35,474 nt of DNA from Pseudomonadota bacterium (GCA_963205245.1 CAUJIB010000031.1:1-35474); one strand, 5' to 3'. Shown: positions 9,155 to 18,587, counted from the stretch's first letter. Notes: generated by a model from the sequence alone, not told the origin. Translations and numbers: made by a program.

Positions 9155-9433
9155 ATGTCTATGAAGTTTGTTGCAGAAGTCGGTGAATTGGTAAGTGCGG
9201 GCGGCAATCATCATGAGGTAAGGGTTTCTAACCTTATAAACCATAAACAGGTGCTTGATTTGGCAGGATTATTACCAGAAAACAAGGGCAATGGGGATGG
9301 TTTCAAAGTTGGTTCTGACGGTGGAAATATTAGTTTTACCGCCCGTTTTGCAAGTGATAATGCCGCTAAAATGTTTGCAGATAAAGTAAGTGATATGGGG
9401 AAATCAAATTCCGAAATTAGTAGATACAGGTAA
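9155..9433 (+). CDS. Small hypothetical protein
   Basis: About 92 residues from the ATG at 9155. An upstream in-frame GTG (9149) and a downstream ATG (9161) are alternative starts, and none has a strong ribosome site. There is no signal peptide or membrane segment. The sequence (KFVAEVGELVSAGGNHHEVRVSNL, then SFTARFASDNAAKMFADKVSDMG) suggests a small mixed alpha/beta domain with ordinary amino-acid usage, so it looks coding. I recognise no family. It lies alone between dapF, divergent, and the 16S promoter region, and no terminator was seen. Confidence 0.6.
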   Translation: MSMKFVAEVGELVSAGGNHHEVRVSNLINHKQVLDLAGLLPENKGNGDGFKVGSDGGNISFTARFASDNAAKMFADKVSDMGKSNSEISRYR

Positions 9434-9564
9434 GAAAAGTTGTTTTTAGCAGTGATAGCTTAGTAAAGATAGAAAGTAGCAAAATTTTATTGCACATTGA
9501 GAGATGAAAATAATCATTTATCCTTTTTCCATGGAGAAAATAGCAGTCGGAAGAGCGCAGAAAA
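9434..9564. other. Intergenic stretch before the 16S promoter
   Basis: AT-rich DNA between the small gene and the A-tract upstream of the 16S promoter. I see no supported gene, tRNA or clear hairpin terminator. Together with the promoter and leader it makes 9434-9973 free of protein genes. Confidence 0.5.
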
Positions 9565-9645
9565 TCTAGAAAAAATAAAAAAGTGAAAAAAAAGTGAAAA
9601 AAATGCATTTTCTTGCTTGACTATAGGGAAGAGATTCGCCATAAA
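9565..9645 (+). promoter_or_regulatory. Predicted 16S rRNA promoter with A-tract UP-like element
   Basis: A run of A-tracts at about 9570-9604 resembles an rRNA UP element. Directly after it TTGACT (9617-9622) and CATAAA (9640-9645) are spaced by 17 bases, giving a predicted start near 9652. The location is required by the processing stem: its 5' arm begins at 9727, so transcription must start upstream of that. The -10 is imperfect, hence moderate confidence. Confidence 0.55.
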
Positions 9646-9726
9646 AGCCATCCCGCAGACAACTGGTCAAACAGAATGTCTCCGCTAAGAAGCGGTTCTT
9701 TCTTAGCTGTAATTTGATAGTGTGAA

Positions 9727-9748
9727 GAGCATTTAAGCGCAGGTGGCG
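9727..9748 (+). other. 5' arm of pre-16S processing stem
   Basis: These 22 bases (beginning GAGCATTTA, ending GTGGCG) are complementary to 11538-11559 downstream of the 16S gene. There is one A.C mismatch and one G.U pair. The arrangement matches the long stem bracketing 16S precursors that RNase III cuts. The leader from about 9652 to 9973 also holds a 7-bp hairpin, CCAGTTC/GAGCTGG (about 9764-9782), and overlapping hairpins around CCGCT/AGCGG. Confidence 0.75.
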
Positions 9749-9973
9749 TTGTGTCACTGCAACCCAGTTCTTTCGGAGCTGGCGAGTAGTTGAAATTAAC
9801 AGCACAATGTCACTGCGTTACATATAACTATGCAAACGCAACATTATATAAGTAAATCCAAGGCGTTTTATATAATGGTGACGTTGTGCGTGTTTCCGAA
9901 AATTAAAGTCCTATAGAAATATAGGCATTTTGCGCAAGCGTTTATATATTTCTATAAACGATTGCCGGAATCT

Positions 9974-11462
<1,489 letters not shown>

Positions 11463-11537
11463 AAGGATTTTGTTTATTCGCATCCATGGAATTATTCTTT
11501 GGCTCTGACGTTAAACGGATCATTATACATGATGCTT

Positions 11538-11559
11538 CGCCATCTGCGCCTAAATGCTC
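11538..11559 (+). other. 3' arm of pre-16S processing stem
   Basis: The partner of 9727-9748: 20 Watson-Crick pairs, one G.U and one A.C over 22 positions. It lies between the mature 16S 3' end and the terminator, as expected for the trailer of a 16S-only transcript. Confidence 0.75.
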
Positions 11560-11578
11560 ACACACAGATTACTAAAAA

Positions 11579-11610
11579 AGGCTCTGGATTAATTTTCAGA
11601 GCTTTTTTTA
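11579..11610 (+). terminator. Rho-independent terminator of the 16S transcript
   Basis: The stem GCTCTG (11581-11586) / CAGAGC (11597-11602) is followed by seven T residues (11603-11609). Its place directly after the processing arm shows that the rRNA transcript ends without reaching a 23S gene. Confidence 0.85.
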
Positions 11611-11912
11611 TTTGTATTTTTTATAATGCGCTCGCTATCGTGCCTGCTGGCACTCACATAGCGCGTAGCTTCGCTAGCTGATGGCTTAATGACCTGCTGG
11701 TCATTACTAAAAAAGCCTTAGAAGATTTTCTGGGGCTTTTTTATTTTAGAAATTATATAAATGATGATATTTTTATTGCATATGGCAAAAAGAAGGAAAA
11801 TAACTGAAAAATAGAATGATACTGAAGATGGGCAATTATTATCTGCCGCCTTTGTTATTATGAATTTTTTTATTGCGATGACTTTTTTGCAAGTGCGTAT
11901 ATTTATAAAATT
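11611..11912. other. Structured gap between tandem terminators and following AT-rich DNA
   Basis: It contains the hairpin GTGCC-TGCT-GGCAC (11640-11653) inside an outer CGCTAT/ATAGCG stem, then TAATGACC-TGCT-GGTCATTA (11687-11706). A second terminator-like stem with a T-run follows at about 11714-11744. No protein gene or tRNA is supported here. The paired hairpins with identical TGCT loops could be a small RNA or repeat debris. Confidence 0.5.
11714..11744 (+). terminator. Second terminator downstream of 16S
   Basis: A stem GCCTTAGAA / TTCTGGGGC (with G.U pairs) is followed by a T-run. The stretch ATTACTAAAAAAG precedes both this and the first terminator, suggesting a local duplication of the terminator module. 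Confidence 0.6.
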
Positions 11913-12134
11913 ATGGATATAAGAAGTTGTCGTTTAGATATGCATGTAAGAAACCATATAGATTTAATAATAGATATAATATTACATACGATGTGTTTTG
12001 TATTTTATACCATCCCTAGCTATAAACAAAATATGGTTGGTAATATTTTCTTTGTAGTTTGTGGGACAATTTTTTTGCTTATTTCCTGGTCTAAGTTCCG
12101 TAAAATGAAAAGCTATAAAGATATAATGAAATAG
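11913..12134 (+). CDS. Possible small membrane protein (weak)
   Basis: An open frame of 73 residues with two hydrophobic stretches (LIIDIILHTMCFVFYTI and NIFFVVCGTIFLLISW) and a basic C-terminus (SKFRKMKSYKDIMK). The topology would suit a small inner-membrane protein. There is no ribosome-binding site and the region is very AT-rich, where such frames arise by chance, so it may not be a gene. Confidence 0.3.
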   Translation: MDIRSCRLDMHVRNHIDLIIDIILHTMCFVFYTIPSYKQNMVGNIFFVVCGTIFLLISWSKFRKMKSYKDIMK

Positions 12135-12308
12135 AAAAACGATTAATACATGCGTTGGAAGCAGTTGAGCGTATTATACTCCTCCAGCTTGGATTATAAA
12201 TTCCCAAAACAAGGCAGCTTTAACGGTGGACTGTGGGGTGATTTTGTGATAATATTTTTTGCATAGAATAAATCCATAAAGCAATAAAGTTAATTATTGG
12301 AGGCAGGT

Positions 12309-12506
12309 ATGCATTCGACAGCTAAAAAACACGAGCATTTAGAGCATCAGGTTGTTGTCGAAACTACTACCGAGAATATCGTGGAATTCGTTGCTCGTAG
12401 CCGTTTGATAGCTATACAGGCGGAAGAGGCTTGTCATCTTGAAGGCAATGTAAATTGTGACCTTGACGCTTTTGCTGAGAAATATGGCATTGCCTGTTTC
12501 GCTTAA
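12309..12506 (+). CDS. Small hypothetical protein
   Basis: The ATG at 12309 is preceded by a clear GGAGG at 12299-12303 (5-base spacing), which decides this start over an upstream in-frame TTG. The 65-residue product is soluble and acidic overall, with a His/Lys-rich N-terminus (HSTAKKHEHLEHQ), a helix-forming middle (ENIVEFVARSRLIAIQAEEACHL) and two C-terminal-half cysteines besides one in the helix. I recognise no family. The strong ribosome site and ordinary composition support a real gene. Confidence 0.6.
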   Translation: MHSTAKKHEHLEHQVVVETTTENIVEFVARSRLIAIQAEEACHLEGNVNCDLDAFAEKYGIACFA

Positions 12507-12568
12507 TTCTGAGGAAACTCGGATTTTTAATTGCCGCAAAGGTTAGATATTTCATATAGAATTATCTT

Positions 12569-12602
12569 AAAAACAAAACCCCGCCTTGTTATCAAAGCGG
12601 GG
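12569..12602 (-). terminator. Terminator of the DUF378-like gene
   Basis: Read on the minus strand, a 9-bp stem CCCCGCTTT / AAGGCGGGG with a GATAAC loop is followed by TTTTGTTTTT. It may also slow transcripts from the plus-strand gene ending at 12506. Confidence 0.8.
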
Positions 12603-12627
12603 AGTTGGTTTAGCACTGATCTAAAGA

Positions 12628-12825
12628 TTAGTGTGTTACAGTTTTTTTCAGTAGCGTAGTATACGTTGTAAGCAACATATATAGCCCAGAAAAACCAACC
12701 AGAACATTAATTATATGGCTGAAACCGCCAAATAATACACCGATCAGGTCAATATGTAGCAACGTCACTAGCCCAACATTGAGGGCTCCAATTATGACGA
12801 GCAACAAAGTGATCTTGTTGAACAT
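12628..12825 (-). CDS. DUF378 family small membrane protein
   Basis: A 65-residue protein matching the DUF378 (YuzA-like) pattern: N-terminal basic residues, ITLLLVIIGALNVGLV, then LIGVLFGG and a second hydrophobic helix VLVGFSGLYMLLT. Most family members have Trp after GALN, whereas here it is Val. Two transmembrane helices are predicted, and the family's function is unknown. A GGAGG lies upstream of the ATG on the minus strand, and a strong terminator follows the gene, so it is probably monocistronic. Confidence 0.85.
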   Translation of the reverse strand: MFNKITLLLVIIGALNVGLVTLLHIDLIGVLFGGFSHIINVLVGFSGLYMLLTTYTTLLKKTVTH

Positions 12826-13089
12826 ATGCTTTTTAACCTCCTCCCGTATGTTATGGGGTTAAAATTTCTTCTAACCCTAAGTTGATATTACCACAGTTTT
12901 CTGTGGATTAAAAGCATAATATATTGTTTTTTATAACTATTTTTGCTGCGATGCACAACAAAAACATCTAAAAACCAGTTAAAAATACTTCCGTATCCAT
13001 TTGAATTAACTGATAATATTGGGAAGGCTAGGTTGAGTGCTGTTTTGCAGCATGTTTTTATAAAAAACCCATGCATTAAATTTTTTTAT
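12826..13089. other. Intergenic region without supported gene
   Basis: It contains the DUF378 ribosome site and a short perfect hairpin CCACAG-TTTT-CTGTGG (about 12891-12906). The remainder is AT-rich DNA with only chance frames. Confidence 0.4.
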
Positions 13090-13893
13090 TCAGGACGCGG
13101 AAGATTCTTCATAAAAAGAATATAATCCACCGGCTAGAATAGGCATTGCCAGAGGAATAGGGAATATTAGGGCAATACAGACTAAATATAACAGCATCAG
13201 GCAGGATAGTTTTACTTGTGATTCAGTATCCAGCTTTTTCAATAATCCATAAGTTTTTTTTATGGTTTCCATAGCACCTAAATTGTAATCCAGAGCGATC
13301 ATTGGAATAGAAGTGCAAATCAACATAGCGATTGCGCTGGGAATAATTAATAATGGTAATCCTGCCATAGTGATAAAGGCGAATAAAACAGAAATAAGGG
13401 ATAGCTTCCCGAGGAGTGGGGCAAGGGTATAATCCAGAAAATCAAGATTAAGATTCTGCCCACGGTAAATACGTAAGGAAACCACTAAAAACGCGCTTTG
13501 CATGATCAAAAACATTATCCAGCCGGTCATTATGCTGGTAGCTATGTTATGAGATATTTCATAGGTTAATATACCTACCAACACAGCGAGCAATAATATA
13601 GCTCCGGCAAGTACAGACATGTTCTGATGCCCAGCGGTAAAATGCCATCCTTTGTCCAGTATATGGATAAGAGATAATCGTGGAGCATTGTTTAGTTCTT
13701 GCCGCATACTTTCTACGGGATTATTAAAAAACGAGGATAATTCATTTATCCTATAGGCGGGAATGAGTTCTTCCCCTTGACAGATCAGTGTATCGGGGAT
13801 TATTGCCCCTGAGCGGATACGACGCATGATTGTTACCAAATCATGCGGACCGTCTTTTTTTTGTTGTGAATTTATATAATGATAATATTGCAT
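13090..13893 (-). CDS. GYF_2-like N-terminal domain membrane protein
   Basis: A 267-residue protein. The first ~55 residues (YYHYINSQQKKDGPHDL, then IRSGAIIPDTLICQGEEL) fit the GYF_2 pattern: an aromatic start, a Gly-Pro turn, a helix, and 'G.i..dTlv...G...W..a' with the final Trp replaced. After a linker, hydrophobic segments at about 93-112, 118-138, 165-190, 195-212 and 232-258 predict a polytopic inner-membrane domain. GYF_2 modules bind peptides or partner proteins at the membrane, and the role here is unknown. It stands alone between divergent and convergent unknown genes. Confidence 0.75.
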   Translation of the reverse strand: MQYYHYINSQQKKDGPHDLVTIMRRIRSGAIIPDTLICQGEELIPAYRINELSSFFNNPVESMRQELNNAPRLSLIHILDKGWHFTAGHQNMSVLAGAILLLAVLVGILTYEISHNIATSIMTGWIMFLIMQSAFLVVSLRIYRGQNLNLDFLDYTLAPLLGKLSLISVLFAFITMAGLPLLIIPSAIAMLICTSIPMIALDYNLGAMETIKKTYGLLKKLDTESQVKLSCLMLLYLVCIALIFPIPLAMPILAGGLYSFYEESSAS

Positions 13894-14020
13894 AGACCTG
13901 TAATTATGGAATTAAAATGCTAAGAAAGTGTTATTTTTCCTAGCTTATTTATATTTTTATAGCTATTTTGAATTGCGTTAATTTTAATAAATGTTTTCTA
14001 TGGCTTGCAGGTAAAATTTT

Positions 14021-14539
14021 ATGATAGATCTAAAAGATGTGTATCCGGAATTGAATAATGTTCTAATGGATTTGGTAGATTATAGTAGAAAACAGAATAA
14101 TAGCATAATCTTGAAAAATAAAGCTGAGCAGGAGGTTGTAGAGCAGTTAGGGCTTAGTGCTTATGGGGATGGCTATCCAAAAGTTAGTGTAAATTTTCGC
14201 GAGAACAGAGAAAATAGTAATACTGATGCTATTGAATTAAAATTATCACGTTCAGCTCATGATAATCGTGTGGTTAGTTTTTCATTACACGAAAACGGAT
14301 CACAAAAAACATTTGATGCCGAGCAGATTCTAAAAGGATTACAAGAAATCAGAGGTAAAGGAATTAAGCTTGCTATGGAGTTTGTGACATATCAAGGTAA
14401 AAACCTTGATTTGCCGGTTGAGTTAGATCCTGTGATAAAGAAAATTCAGCAGGGAATCAGCCAGAAAATAGGTGGTGATATTGGGGAAGTTAATAATGTT
14501 AGCGCAAATAAATTTTCTGGGGAAAAAATTATAGGCTGA
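14021..14539 (+). CDS. Hypothetical soluble protein
   Basis: A 172-residue protein of unknown family. It has no signal peptide or membrane helix, and composition is normal. An N-terminal helix ([18 protein letters not shown]) is followed by strand-like segments ([38 protein letters not shown]), then a helix ([22 protein letters not shown]). The start has GCAGGTAA upstream. It converges on lptB with an 11-base overlap of the coding ends, occupying the place where many Alphaproteobacteria carry rpoN after lptB. Confidence 0.7.
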   Translation: MIDLKDVYPELNNVLMDLVDYSRKQNNSIILKNKAEQEVVEQLGLSAYGDGYPKVSVNFRENRENSNTDAIELKLSRSAHDNRVVSFSLHENGSQKTFDAEQILKGLQEIRGKGIKLAMEFVTYQGKNLDLPVELDPVIKKIQQGISQKIGGDIGEVNNVSANKFSGEKIIG

Positions 14540-15368
14540 ATCTTTCCCCAAGATATACGCGGCGGACATCAACATTATTTACTATTTCTGCCGGCGTGCC
14601 TTCCATAAGGACATAACCGTCATGCATTATATAAGCGCGGTCAATAATGTCTAAGGTCTCACGCACATTATGATCAGTTATTAACACGCCAATGCCACGG
14701 TTTTTCAAGTGTTTTACAAGGCCGCGAATTTCTTCAACCGCTATTGGGTCAATACCGGCGAGTGGTTCATCAAGCAATATAAATGATGGTCGGCTGGCAA
14801 GGGCGCGGGCAATTTCTACCCGTCTGCGTTCTCCGCCGGAAAGGGTAATGCCTTGGGCGAGGCGGAGATGGGTTATAGAGAATTCAGCTAGTAATTCATC
14901 AAGTTGTGCGTGCCGTGAATCCAGATTTTTTTCATGTATTTCTAAAACGGATAAAATATTCTGCTCTACTGTAAGTCCGCGGAAAATAGAAGCTTCCTGC
15001 GGAAGGTAGCCAATACCCTGACGGGCGCGGCGATACATCGGCAGGCGGGTTATGTCCTCACCATCTAGAAATATTTTGCCAACATCTGGAGTAATGAGGC
15101 CGGTAATCATATAAAAGCATGTAGTTTTTCCTGCCCCGTTTGGCCCTAATAACCCTACGGCTTCTCCGCGTCTGACCCGTAGGCTCACATCACGTACCAC
15201 CGGTCTGCCGCTATAACGTTTTCCTATATGTTGTGCTTCAAGCCCATTATGAGTGGTTACAAGCCTCGGTGCGTTTGTTTGCCCTGAAAATTGTTCACTG
15301 GAAGATTCAGCAGTGGTTTTCAGCTTTTTACGGGGAGCATTTTTATTTTTGAATAATGACATGACCAT
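14529..15368 (-). CDS. lptB: LPS export ABC transporter ATP-binding protein LptB
   Basis: The ATPase that powers LPS extraction from the inner membrane with LptFG and LptC. Walker A is GPNGAGKTT (about residues 75-83), the signature is [15 protein letters not shown] and Walker B is [13 protein letters not shown]. The [20 protein letters not shown] stretch is characteristic of LptB. I chose the ATG at 15368: GGAAAGG overlapping the lptA stop precedes it. A longer start at 15407 would overlap lptA by 32 bases. The ~40-residue extension before the ABC core is Lys/Ser-rich. It is the last gene of the rnd-kdsD-lptC-lptA-lptB run. LptF and LptG are not in the window. Confidence 0.95.
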   Translation of the reverse strand: MVMSLFKNKNAPRKKLKTTAESSSEQFSGQTNAPRLVTTHNGLEAQHIGKRYSGRPVVRDVSLRVRRGEAVGLLGPNGAGKTTCFYMITGLITPDVGKIFLDGEDITRLPMYRRARQGIGYLPQEASIFRGLTVEQNILSVLEIHEKNLDSRHAQLDELLAEFSITHLRLAQGITLSGGERRRVEIARALASRPSFILLDEPLAGIDPIAVEEIRGLVKHLKNRGIGVLITDHNVRETLDIIDRAYIMHDGYVLMEGTPAEIVNNVDVRRVYLGERFSL

Positions 15369-15375
15369 AATGCTA

Positions 15376-15984
15376 CTACCTTTCCTTCTTGAAAGGAACT
15401 TTTTCATCAGAATTTGGGACGAATAATGCTTTTACACGCTGCTTTTTGTCCGGATCTTTTGAGTTAGCTGAGTCAGATGAGGTAAGTTCGCTTTTGCCGG
15501 TATCAAAATCATAAACTAGTTTATTGCCTTTAAGTACGTTTTTATCGCGTGTTAGAACCACATTATCATTAAGATAAATCTTTTTATCTATCACATTATA
15601 TATACCATTTGCGCCGCTGGCTGTTTCTTCAGGAGTGGATAAAAAAACATTTTTTTCTACTATAATTTTTTCTATGGAGTTTTTCTCTGAAGCAGCAGGG
15701 GGGCTAATTAGAGATTTTTTAGCGGGTTTTTCTGCATTTTTTTCAGATTGTTTGTAAAAAACAACCATTTTTTCAGATTTTATTTTAACATTATCCTGAG
15801 TGGCAATTACATGTCCGGTAAAAATTGCTTTATTCTCCTGCTGCAAGACCTGAAGAGTATCAGAAGTTATCTCAATTGGTGCATTGGTTTTATGTTTGTC
15901 ACTGTTGTTTGCGGCATAGGAATGCTGTGTAGTGCTGATTAGCACTAGTGCCGAAATTGCCGATAATAAATTTTTATTTTTCAT
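15376..15984 (-). CDS. lptA: LPS transport periplasmic protein LptA
   Basis: An OstA-like periplasmic bridge protein of about 202 residues. The signal peptide is [23 protein letters not shown], with cleavage probably after SYA. The mature part begins with the family motif [41 protein letters not shown], the first beta-jellyroll strands. Later [28 protein letters not shown] repeats the fold. It has an inserted Lys/Ser-rich stretch in the middle (about 85-110). The ATG at 15984 is chosen, with a GTG two codons earlier as the alternative. It sits 20 bases after lptC and just before lptB. Confidence 0.88.
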   Translation of the reverse strand: MKNKNLLSAISALVLISTTQHSYAANNSDKHKTNAPIEITSDTLQVLQQENKAIFTGHVIATQDNVKIKSEKMVVFYKQSEKNAEKPAKKSLISPPAASEKNSIEKIIVEKNVFLSTPEETASGANGIYNVIDKKIYLNDNVVLTRDKNVLKGNKLVYDFDTGKSELTSSDSANSKDPDKKQRVKALFVPNSDEKVPFKKER

Positions 15985-16004
15985 AAACACACCGAATTAA
16001 CCTA

Positions 16005-16577
16005 CTACCTATACAACAACATTCTTACCGAACCGTTAAAATTTATAATATTTCCGCGCTCCAATATAGTGAAACTATTAGCTTGTATGGTGCCGGCTCC
16101 GCCTTGCCCCTCTATATGTTGATTGCCTTTTACCATACCCTTAACTGTATCAATATGCGCACTTTCAGTACGGAACTGATACCCGCCCTCATAAAATATC
16201 TCAACTCCTTTTGAGAGCTCCATTTGCTTTGTTATCGTATTCATTTCACCATAGCCGGAATTAAGTGCCATCCATGCGTTATTATCTCCGGTCATTTCGG
16301 AGTTAATATTATTAAGGGTAACGGTGTCCTTATCTTTTTGTAGACCTGTTTCTGCCTCAATAGTGTAGGGGCGGTTATGAATGTCAACACCGTGATATTT
16401 AGGCTTTTTCATTATATTCTGGGTTTCTTCAGTTTTTTGTGCGCTGGTAAATACCATCCTGCCCCCATTGTCAGCATTATTATTGGAAGCAATCCAGATA
16501 ACCAACGCTATTATCCCTAATGCCATTAGCGACAAAAAATTTTTTCCAAAAAAAACAAAGCGCGTATATTGTTTCAT
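16005..16577 (-). CDS. lptC: LPS export protein LptC
   Basis: A bitopic inner-membrane protein that passes LPS from LptBFG to LptA. One N-terminal membrane helix (SLMALGIIALVIWIA) is followed by a periplasmic jellyroll with the LptC pattern: PKYHGVDIHNRPYTIEAETG, then LNNINSEM, GYGEMNTITKQMELSKGVEIFYEGGYQFRTESA. The ATG at 16577, after the kdsD stop, gives 190 residues, the usual length. A longer frame from 16610 would start inside kdsD. The order kdsD-lptC-lptA-lptB is standard. Confidence 0.9.
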   Translation of the reverse strand: MKQYTRFVFFGKNFLSLMALGIIALVIWIASNNNADNGGRMVFTSAQKTEETQNIMKKPKYHGVDIHNRPYTIEAETGLQKDKDTVTLNNINSEMTGDNNAWMALNSGYGEMNTITKQMELSKGVEIFYEGGYQFRTESAHIDTVKGMVKGNQHIEGQGGAGTIQANSFTILERGNIINFNGSVRMLLYR

Positions 16578-16585
16578 ATGATTTA

Positions 16586-17548
16586 TTAGGCAATGCCAGA
16601 CCGAAGGCAATCATGAATATGTAAAATACCGACAGCTTTCCCATTGTCTGTTACGAATAATCCGGTAATGGAATGTTGGTTCATTATGGCAAGAGCTTCT
16701 GCTGCCAGAGCTTGTGGGCGAATAGTAAGGGGAGAATTTTTCATCACCTGACTTGCGGTTTTTTCCAGTAAATCCGGCTGCATGTTACGGCGTAGATCGC
16801 CATCGGTAATAATGCCTGATAAGTTGCCTATCTTATCTATAACTCCTGCACAACCAAAACGTTTTGAAGTCATAACAAGTAATATATCGCGCATTAAATC
16901 ATCTTCTTTTACAAGCGGCAGTTCGTCGCCTGAATGCATTAAATCCATAACCCGTATAAAGGCTTTGCCAAGCTTGCCGCCCGGATGGAATACAGAAAAA
17001 TCCTGTTTGTTGAAACCGCGTCTAGAAACTAGAGCAACGCTGATTGCATCTCCAAGTGCCAGCATCATAGTAGTTGAGGTAGTTGGTGCGCCTGTAATGC
17101 AGGCTTCTGGAGTTTCTGGTAAAACCATTGCTATATTTGCAGCATCAACCAGCATTGATCCTTTGCGGCGAGCAACTCCAATAAGTGGTATAGAAAAACG
17201 TTTGCAATAAGCGATTAAATCGGCAAGTTCTGCGGTTTCGCCTGAGTTAGAAAATGCCAGCACAGCGTCATCTTTGGTAATCATTCCCATATCGCCGTGG
17301 CTTGCTTCGGCAGGATGGACAAAATGGGCTGGTGTGCCGGTAGATGCCATAGTTGCTGCAATTTTACGGGCAATATGACCACTTTTTCCCATTCCGGTGG
17401 TGATTACCCGCCCTTTTATATTAGCAATGGCTTCCACCGTATCGGCAAACGGCTCTCCCAGTTCTTCTATCAGGGCTTGCAGGCCCTTGATTTCCTGTGC
17501 TAAAACAGCTTTGCCATGCTCTATATCGGTATTTTTATTTGTCATCAT
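16586..17548 (-). CDS. kdsD: D-arabinose-5-phosphate isomerase
   Basis: It converts ribulose-5-phosphate to arabinose-5-phosphate, the first committed step to Kdo. The SIS domain (about 30-170) includes GMGKSGHIARKIAATMASTG and HPAEASHGDMGM. The tandem CBS domains (about 200-320) include MTSKRFGCAGVIDK with GIITDGDLRRNM, and IMNQHSITGLFVTDNGKAVGILHIHD. The 320-residue length matches KdsD/KpsF. Its substrate could come from the pentose pool that rpe, just upstream in the window, helps balance. It lies 28 bases after rnd and slightly before lptC, so it is part of the LPS operon. Confidence 0.95.
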   Translation of the reverse strand: MMTNKNTDIEHGKAVLAQEIKGLQALIEELGEPFADTVEAIANIKGRVITTGMGKSGHIARKIAATMASTGTPAHFVHPAEASHGDMGMITKDDAVLAFSNSGETAELADLIAYCKRFSIPLIGVARRKGSMLVDAANIAMVLPETPEACITGAPTTSTTMMLALGDAISVALVSRRGFNKQDFSVFHPGGKLGKAFIRVMDLMHSGDELPLVKEDDLMRDILLVMTSKRFGCAGVIDKIGNLSGIITDGDLRRNMQPDLLEKTASQVMKNSPLTIRPQALAAEALAIMNQHSITGLFVTDNGKAVGILHIHDCLRSGIA

Positions 17549-17576
17549 CAATACCTGTTAAAGTGCCCATAATTTT

Positions 17577-18191
17577 TTAGCTATGTGCGAAAATATCTTC
17601 ATTCTCCCAGCCAGCCAGATCTAATTCTGCACGGTAAGGCAAAAAATCAAACGCGGCTTCGGCAAGTTCTGTTCTTCCTTCACGCGTAAGCATATCATCC
17701 AATTTTTCCTTGAGTTTATGTAAGTGCATAACATCTGAGGAAGCATATTCTATTTGTTCATTTGTCAGGGTTTGTGCTCCCCAATATGAGCTTTGCTGTT
17801 GCTTGGAAACATCAATGCCCAGCAATTCTTTGCAAATATCTTTATAACCATGCCTGTCACTGTAAGTGCGCACCAAACGTGAAGCTGTGCGGGTACAATA
17901 AACATTGCTAAGCCTGATCCCGATATAATGGCGCATTATGGCTAAATCAAAGCGGGCAAAATGGAAAATTTTAATACGTTTTGGGTCAGTCAATAGTTTT
18001 GTCAAATTGGGAGCGTTATATTCTCCATTTCTAAACTGTACTAAATGAGCATTGCCATCACCATTGGAAAATTGTACTAGGCAGAGCCTGTCACGCTTGT
18101 TATTCAATCCCATAGCTTCAGTATCAACAGCTAGGTCGCCGTCAATAATAAAATCTGCTGGCAGGTCGCCAATATGAAGAGTATTAGTAAT
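17577..18191 (-). CDS. Ribonuclease D-like 3'-5' exonuclease with probable ATT start
   Basis: A DEDD-family exonuclease resembling the single-domain RNase D proteins of Alphaproteobacteria (no HRDC domain), acting on RNA 3' ends. The first ATG of the frame (18113) would lose the Exo I motif. Reading upstream in frame gives LHIGDLPADFIIDGDLAVDT then EAMGLNN, which contains the catalytic Asp and Glu of Exo I (D23 and E25). The only start that restores it is ATT at 18191, 7 bases after AAGGAG. An in-frame TAG lies at 18207-18209 with no ATG, GTG or TTG between. With this start the protein is 204 residues, with D82 in HFARFD (Exo II) and Y149/D153 in YASSD (Exo III). The upstream part matches related N-termini from memory. 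It is followed by kdsD. Confidence 0.88.
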   Translation of the reverse strand: MTNTLHIGDLPADFIIDGDLAVDTEAMGLNNKRDRLCLVQFSNGDGNAHLVQFRNGEYNAPNLTKLLTDPKRIKIFHFARFDLAIMRHYIGIRLSNVYCTRTASRLVRTYSDRHGYKDICKELLGIDVSKQQQSSYWGAQTLTNEQIEYASSDVMHLHKLKEKLDDMLTREGRTELAEAAFDFLPYRAELDLAGWENEDIFAHS

Positions 18192-18204
18192 AAAAAATCT
18201 CCTT
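18189..18204 (-). promoter_or_regulatory. Ribosome-binding site that decides the ATT start of the RNase D-like gene
   Basis: On the minus strand AAGGAG (18204-18199), a 7-base A/T spacer, then ATT (18191-18189). It is the best Shine-Dalgarno upstream of the frame and points to the non-canonical start. Confidence 0.7.
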
Positions 18205-18284
18205 AACTAGTTACAGTTATTTATATATTGGGATTATGCTGAAAATCCAGCCAACAGCAAGAGTTTTTAATTGAATTTCCATAT

Positions 18285-18329
18285 AAAAAATACGCCAGAA
18301 TCCGGTGAGGGAATTCTGGCGTATTTTTT
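18285..18329 (-). terminator. Strong terminator after the His/Lys-repeat gene
   Basis: A 17-base perfect arm (AAAAAATACGCCAGAAT at 18285-18301) pairs with 18313-18329. A-run and T-run flank it, so it could work on both strands. It lies between the end of the 18348 gene and the RNase D-like gene. Confidence 0.85.
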
Positions 18330-18347
18330 GTGATTAAAATCTAATTA

Positions 18348-18587
18348 TTACTTAGATTCTTCTACTGCAGAAGCTTCTGTTTCAGCAGCTTCTTTTTCCG
18401 CGTGCTTTTTAGCATGTTTTTTAGCATGTTTTTTAGCGTGTTTTGCTTCAGCTTTAGCATCAGCTTTAACATCTGTGGTTTCAGTTGCAACAGCAGCGGT
18501 AGCAGCGTCTTTATGTTCGGCAGCGTGAGCCAAAGAAATAGGAGCTACAAGAGCAAGTGCAAGAGCAAGAGCGGAAAGTTTGTTCAT
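18348..18587 (-). CDS. Small exported Ala/His/Lys-repeat protein
   Basis: 79 residues. A clear signal peptide (NKLSALALALALVAPISLAHA, cleavage after AHA) is followed by an Ala/Glu/Asp/Lys stretch. Then come about four copies of His-Ala-Lys-Lys, encoded by a 12-base tandem repeat, and an acidic tail. The mature protein has charge blocks and no predicted fold. The composition resembles acid-shock (Asr-type) periplasmic proteins, but this is only compositional. The His-rich part could bind metal or acidic surfaces. It has AAGGAT before the ATG and its own strong terminator, suggesting an abundant monocistronic mRNA. Confidence 0.75.
   Translation of the reverse strand: MNKLSALALALALVAPISLAHAAEHKDAATAAVATETTDVKADAKAEAKHAKKHAKKHAKKHAEKEAAETEASAVEESK

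Noticed and set aside
9566-9805. 79-residue minus-strand frame with a segment similar to one at 11499-11681
   Set aside because: The similarity (RHLRLNA) comes from the two complementary arms of the pre-16S processing stem, not from protein homology.
9871-9876. TATAAT as the 16S -10
   Set aside because: No -35 at the right distance, and it lies downstream of the 5' processing arm, so a start there would lose the stem.
11499-11681. 60-residue plus-strand frame after 16S
   Set aside because: It spans the processing arm and the rRNA terminator, so it is not a plausible gene.
15368-15407. Longer lptB start (13 more residues)
   Set aside because: It would overlap lptA by 32 bases and lacks a ribosome site as good as the one before 15368.
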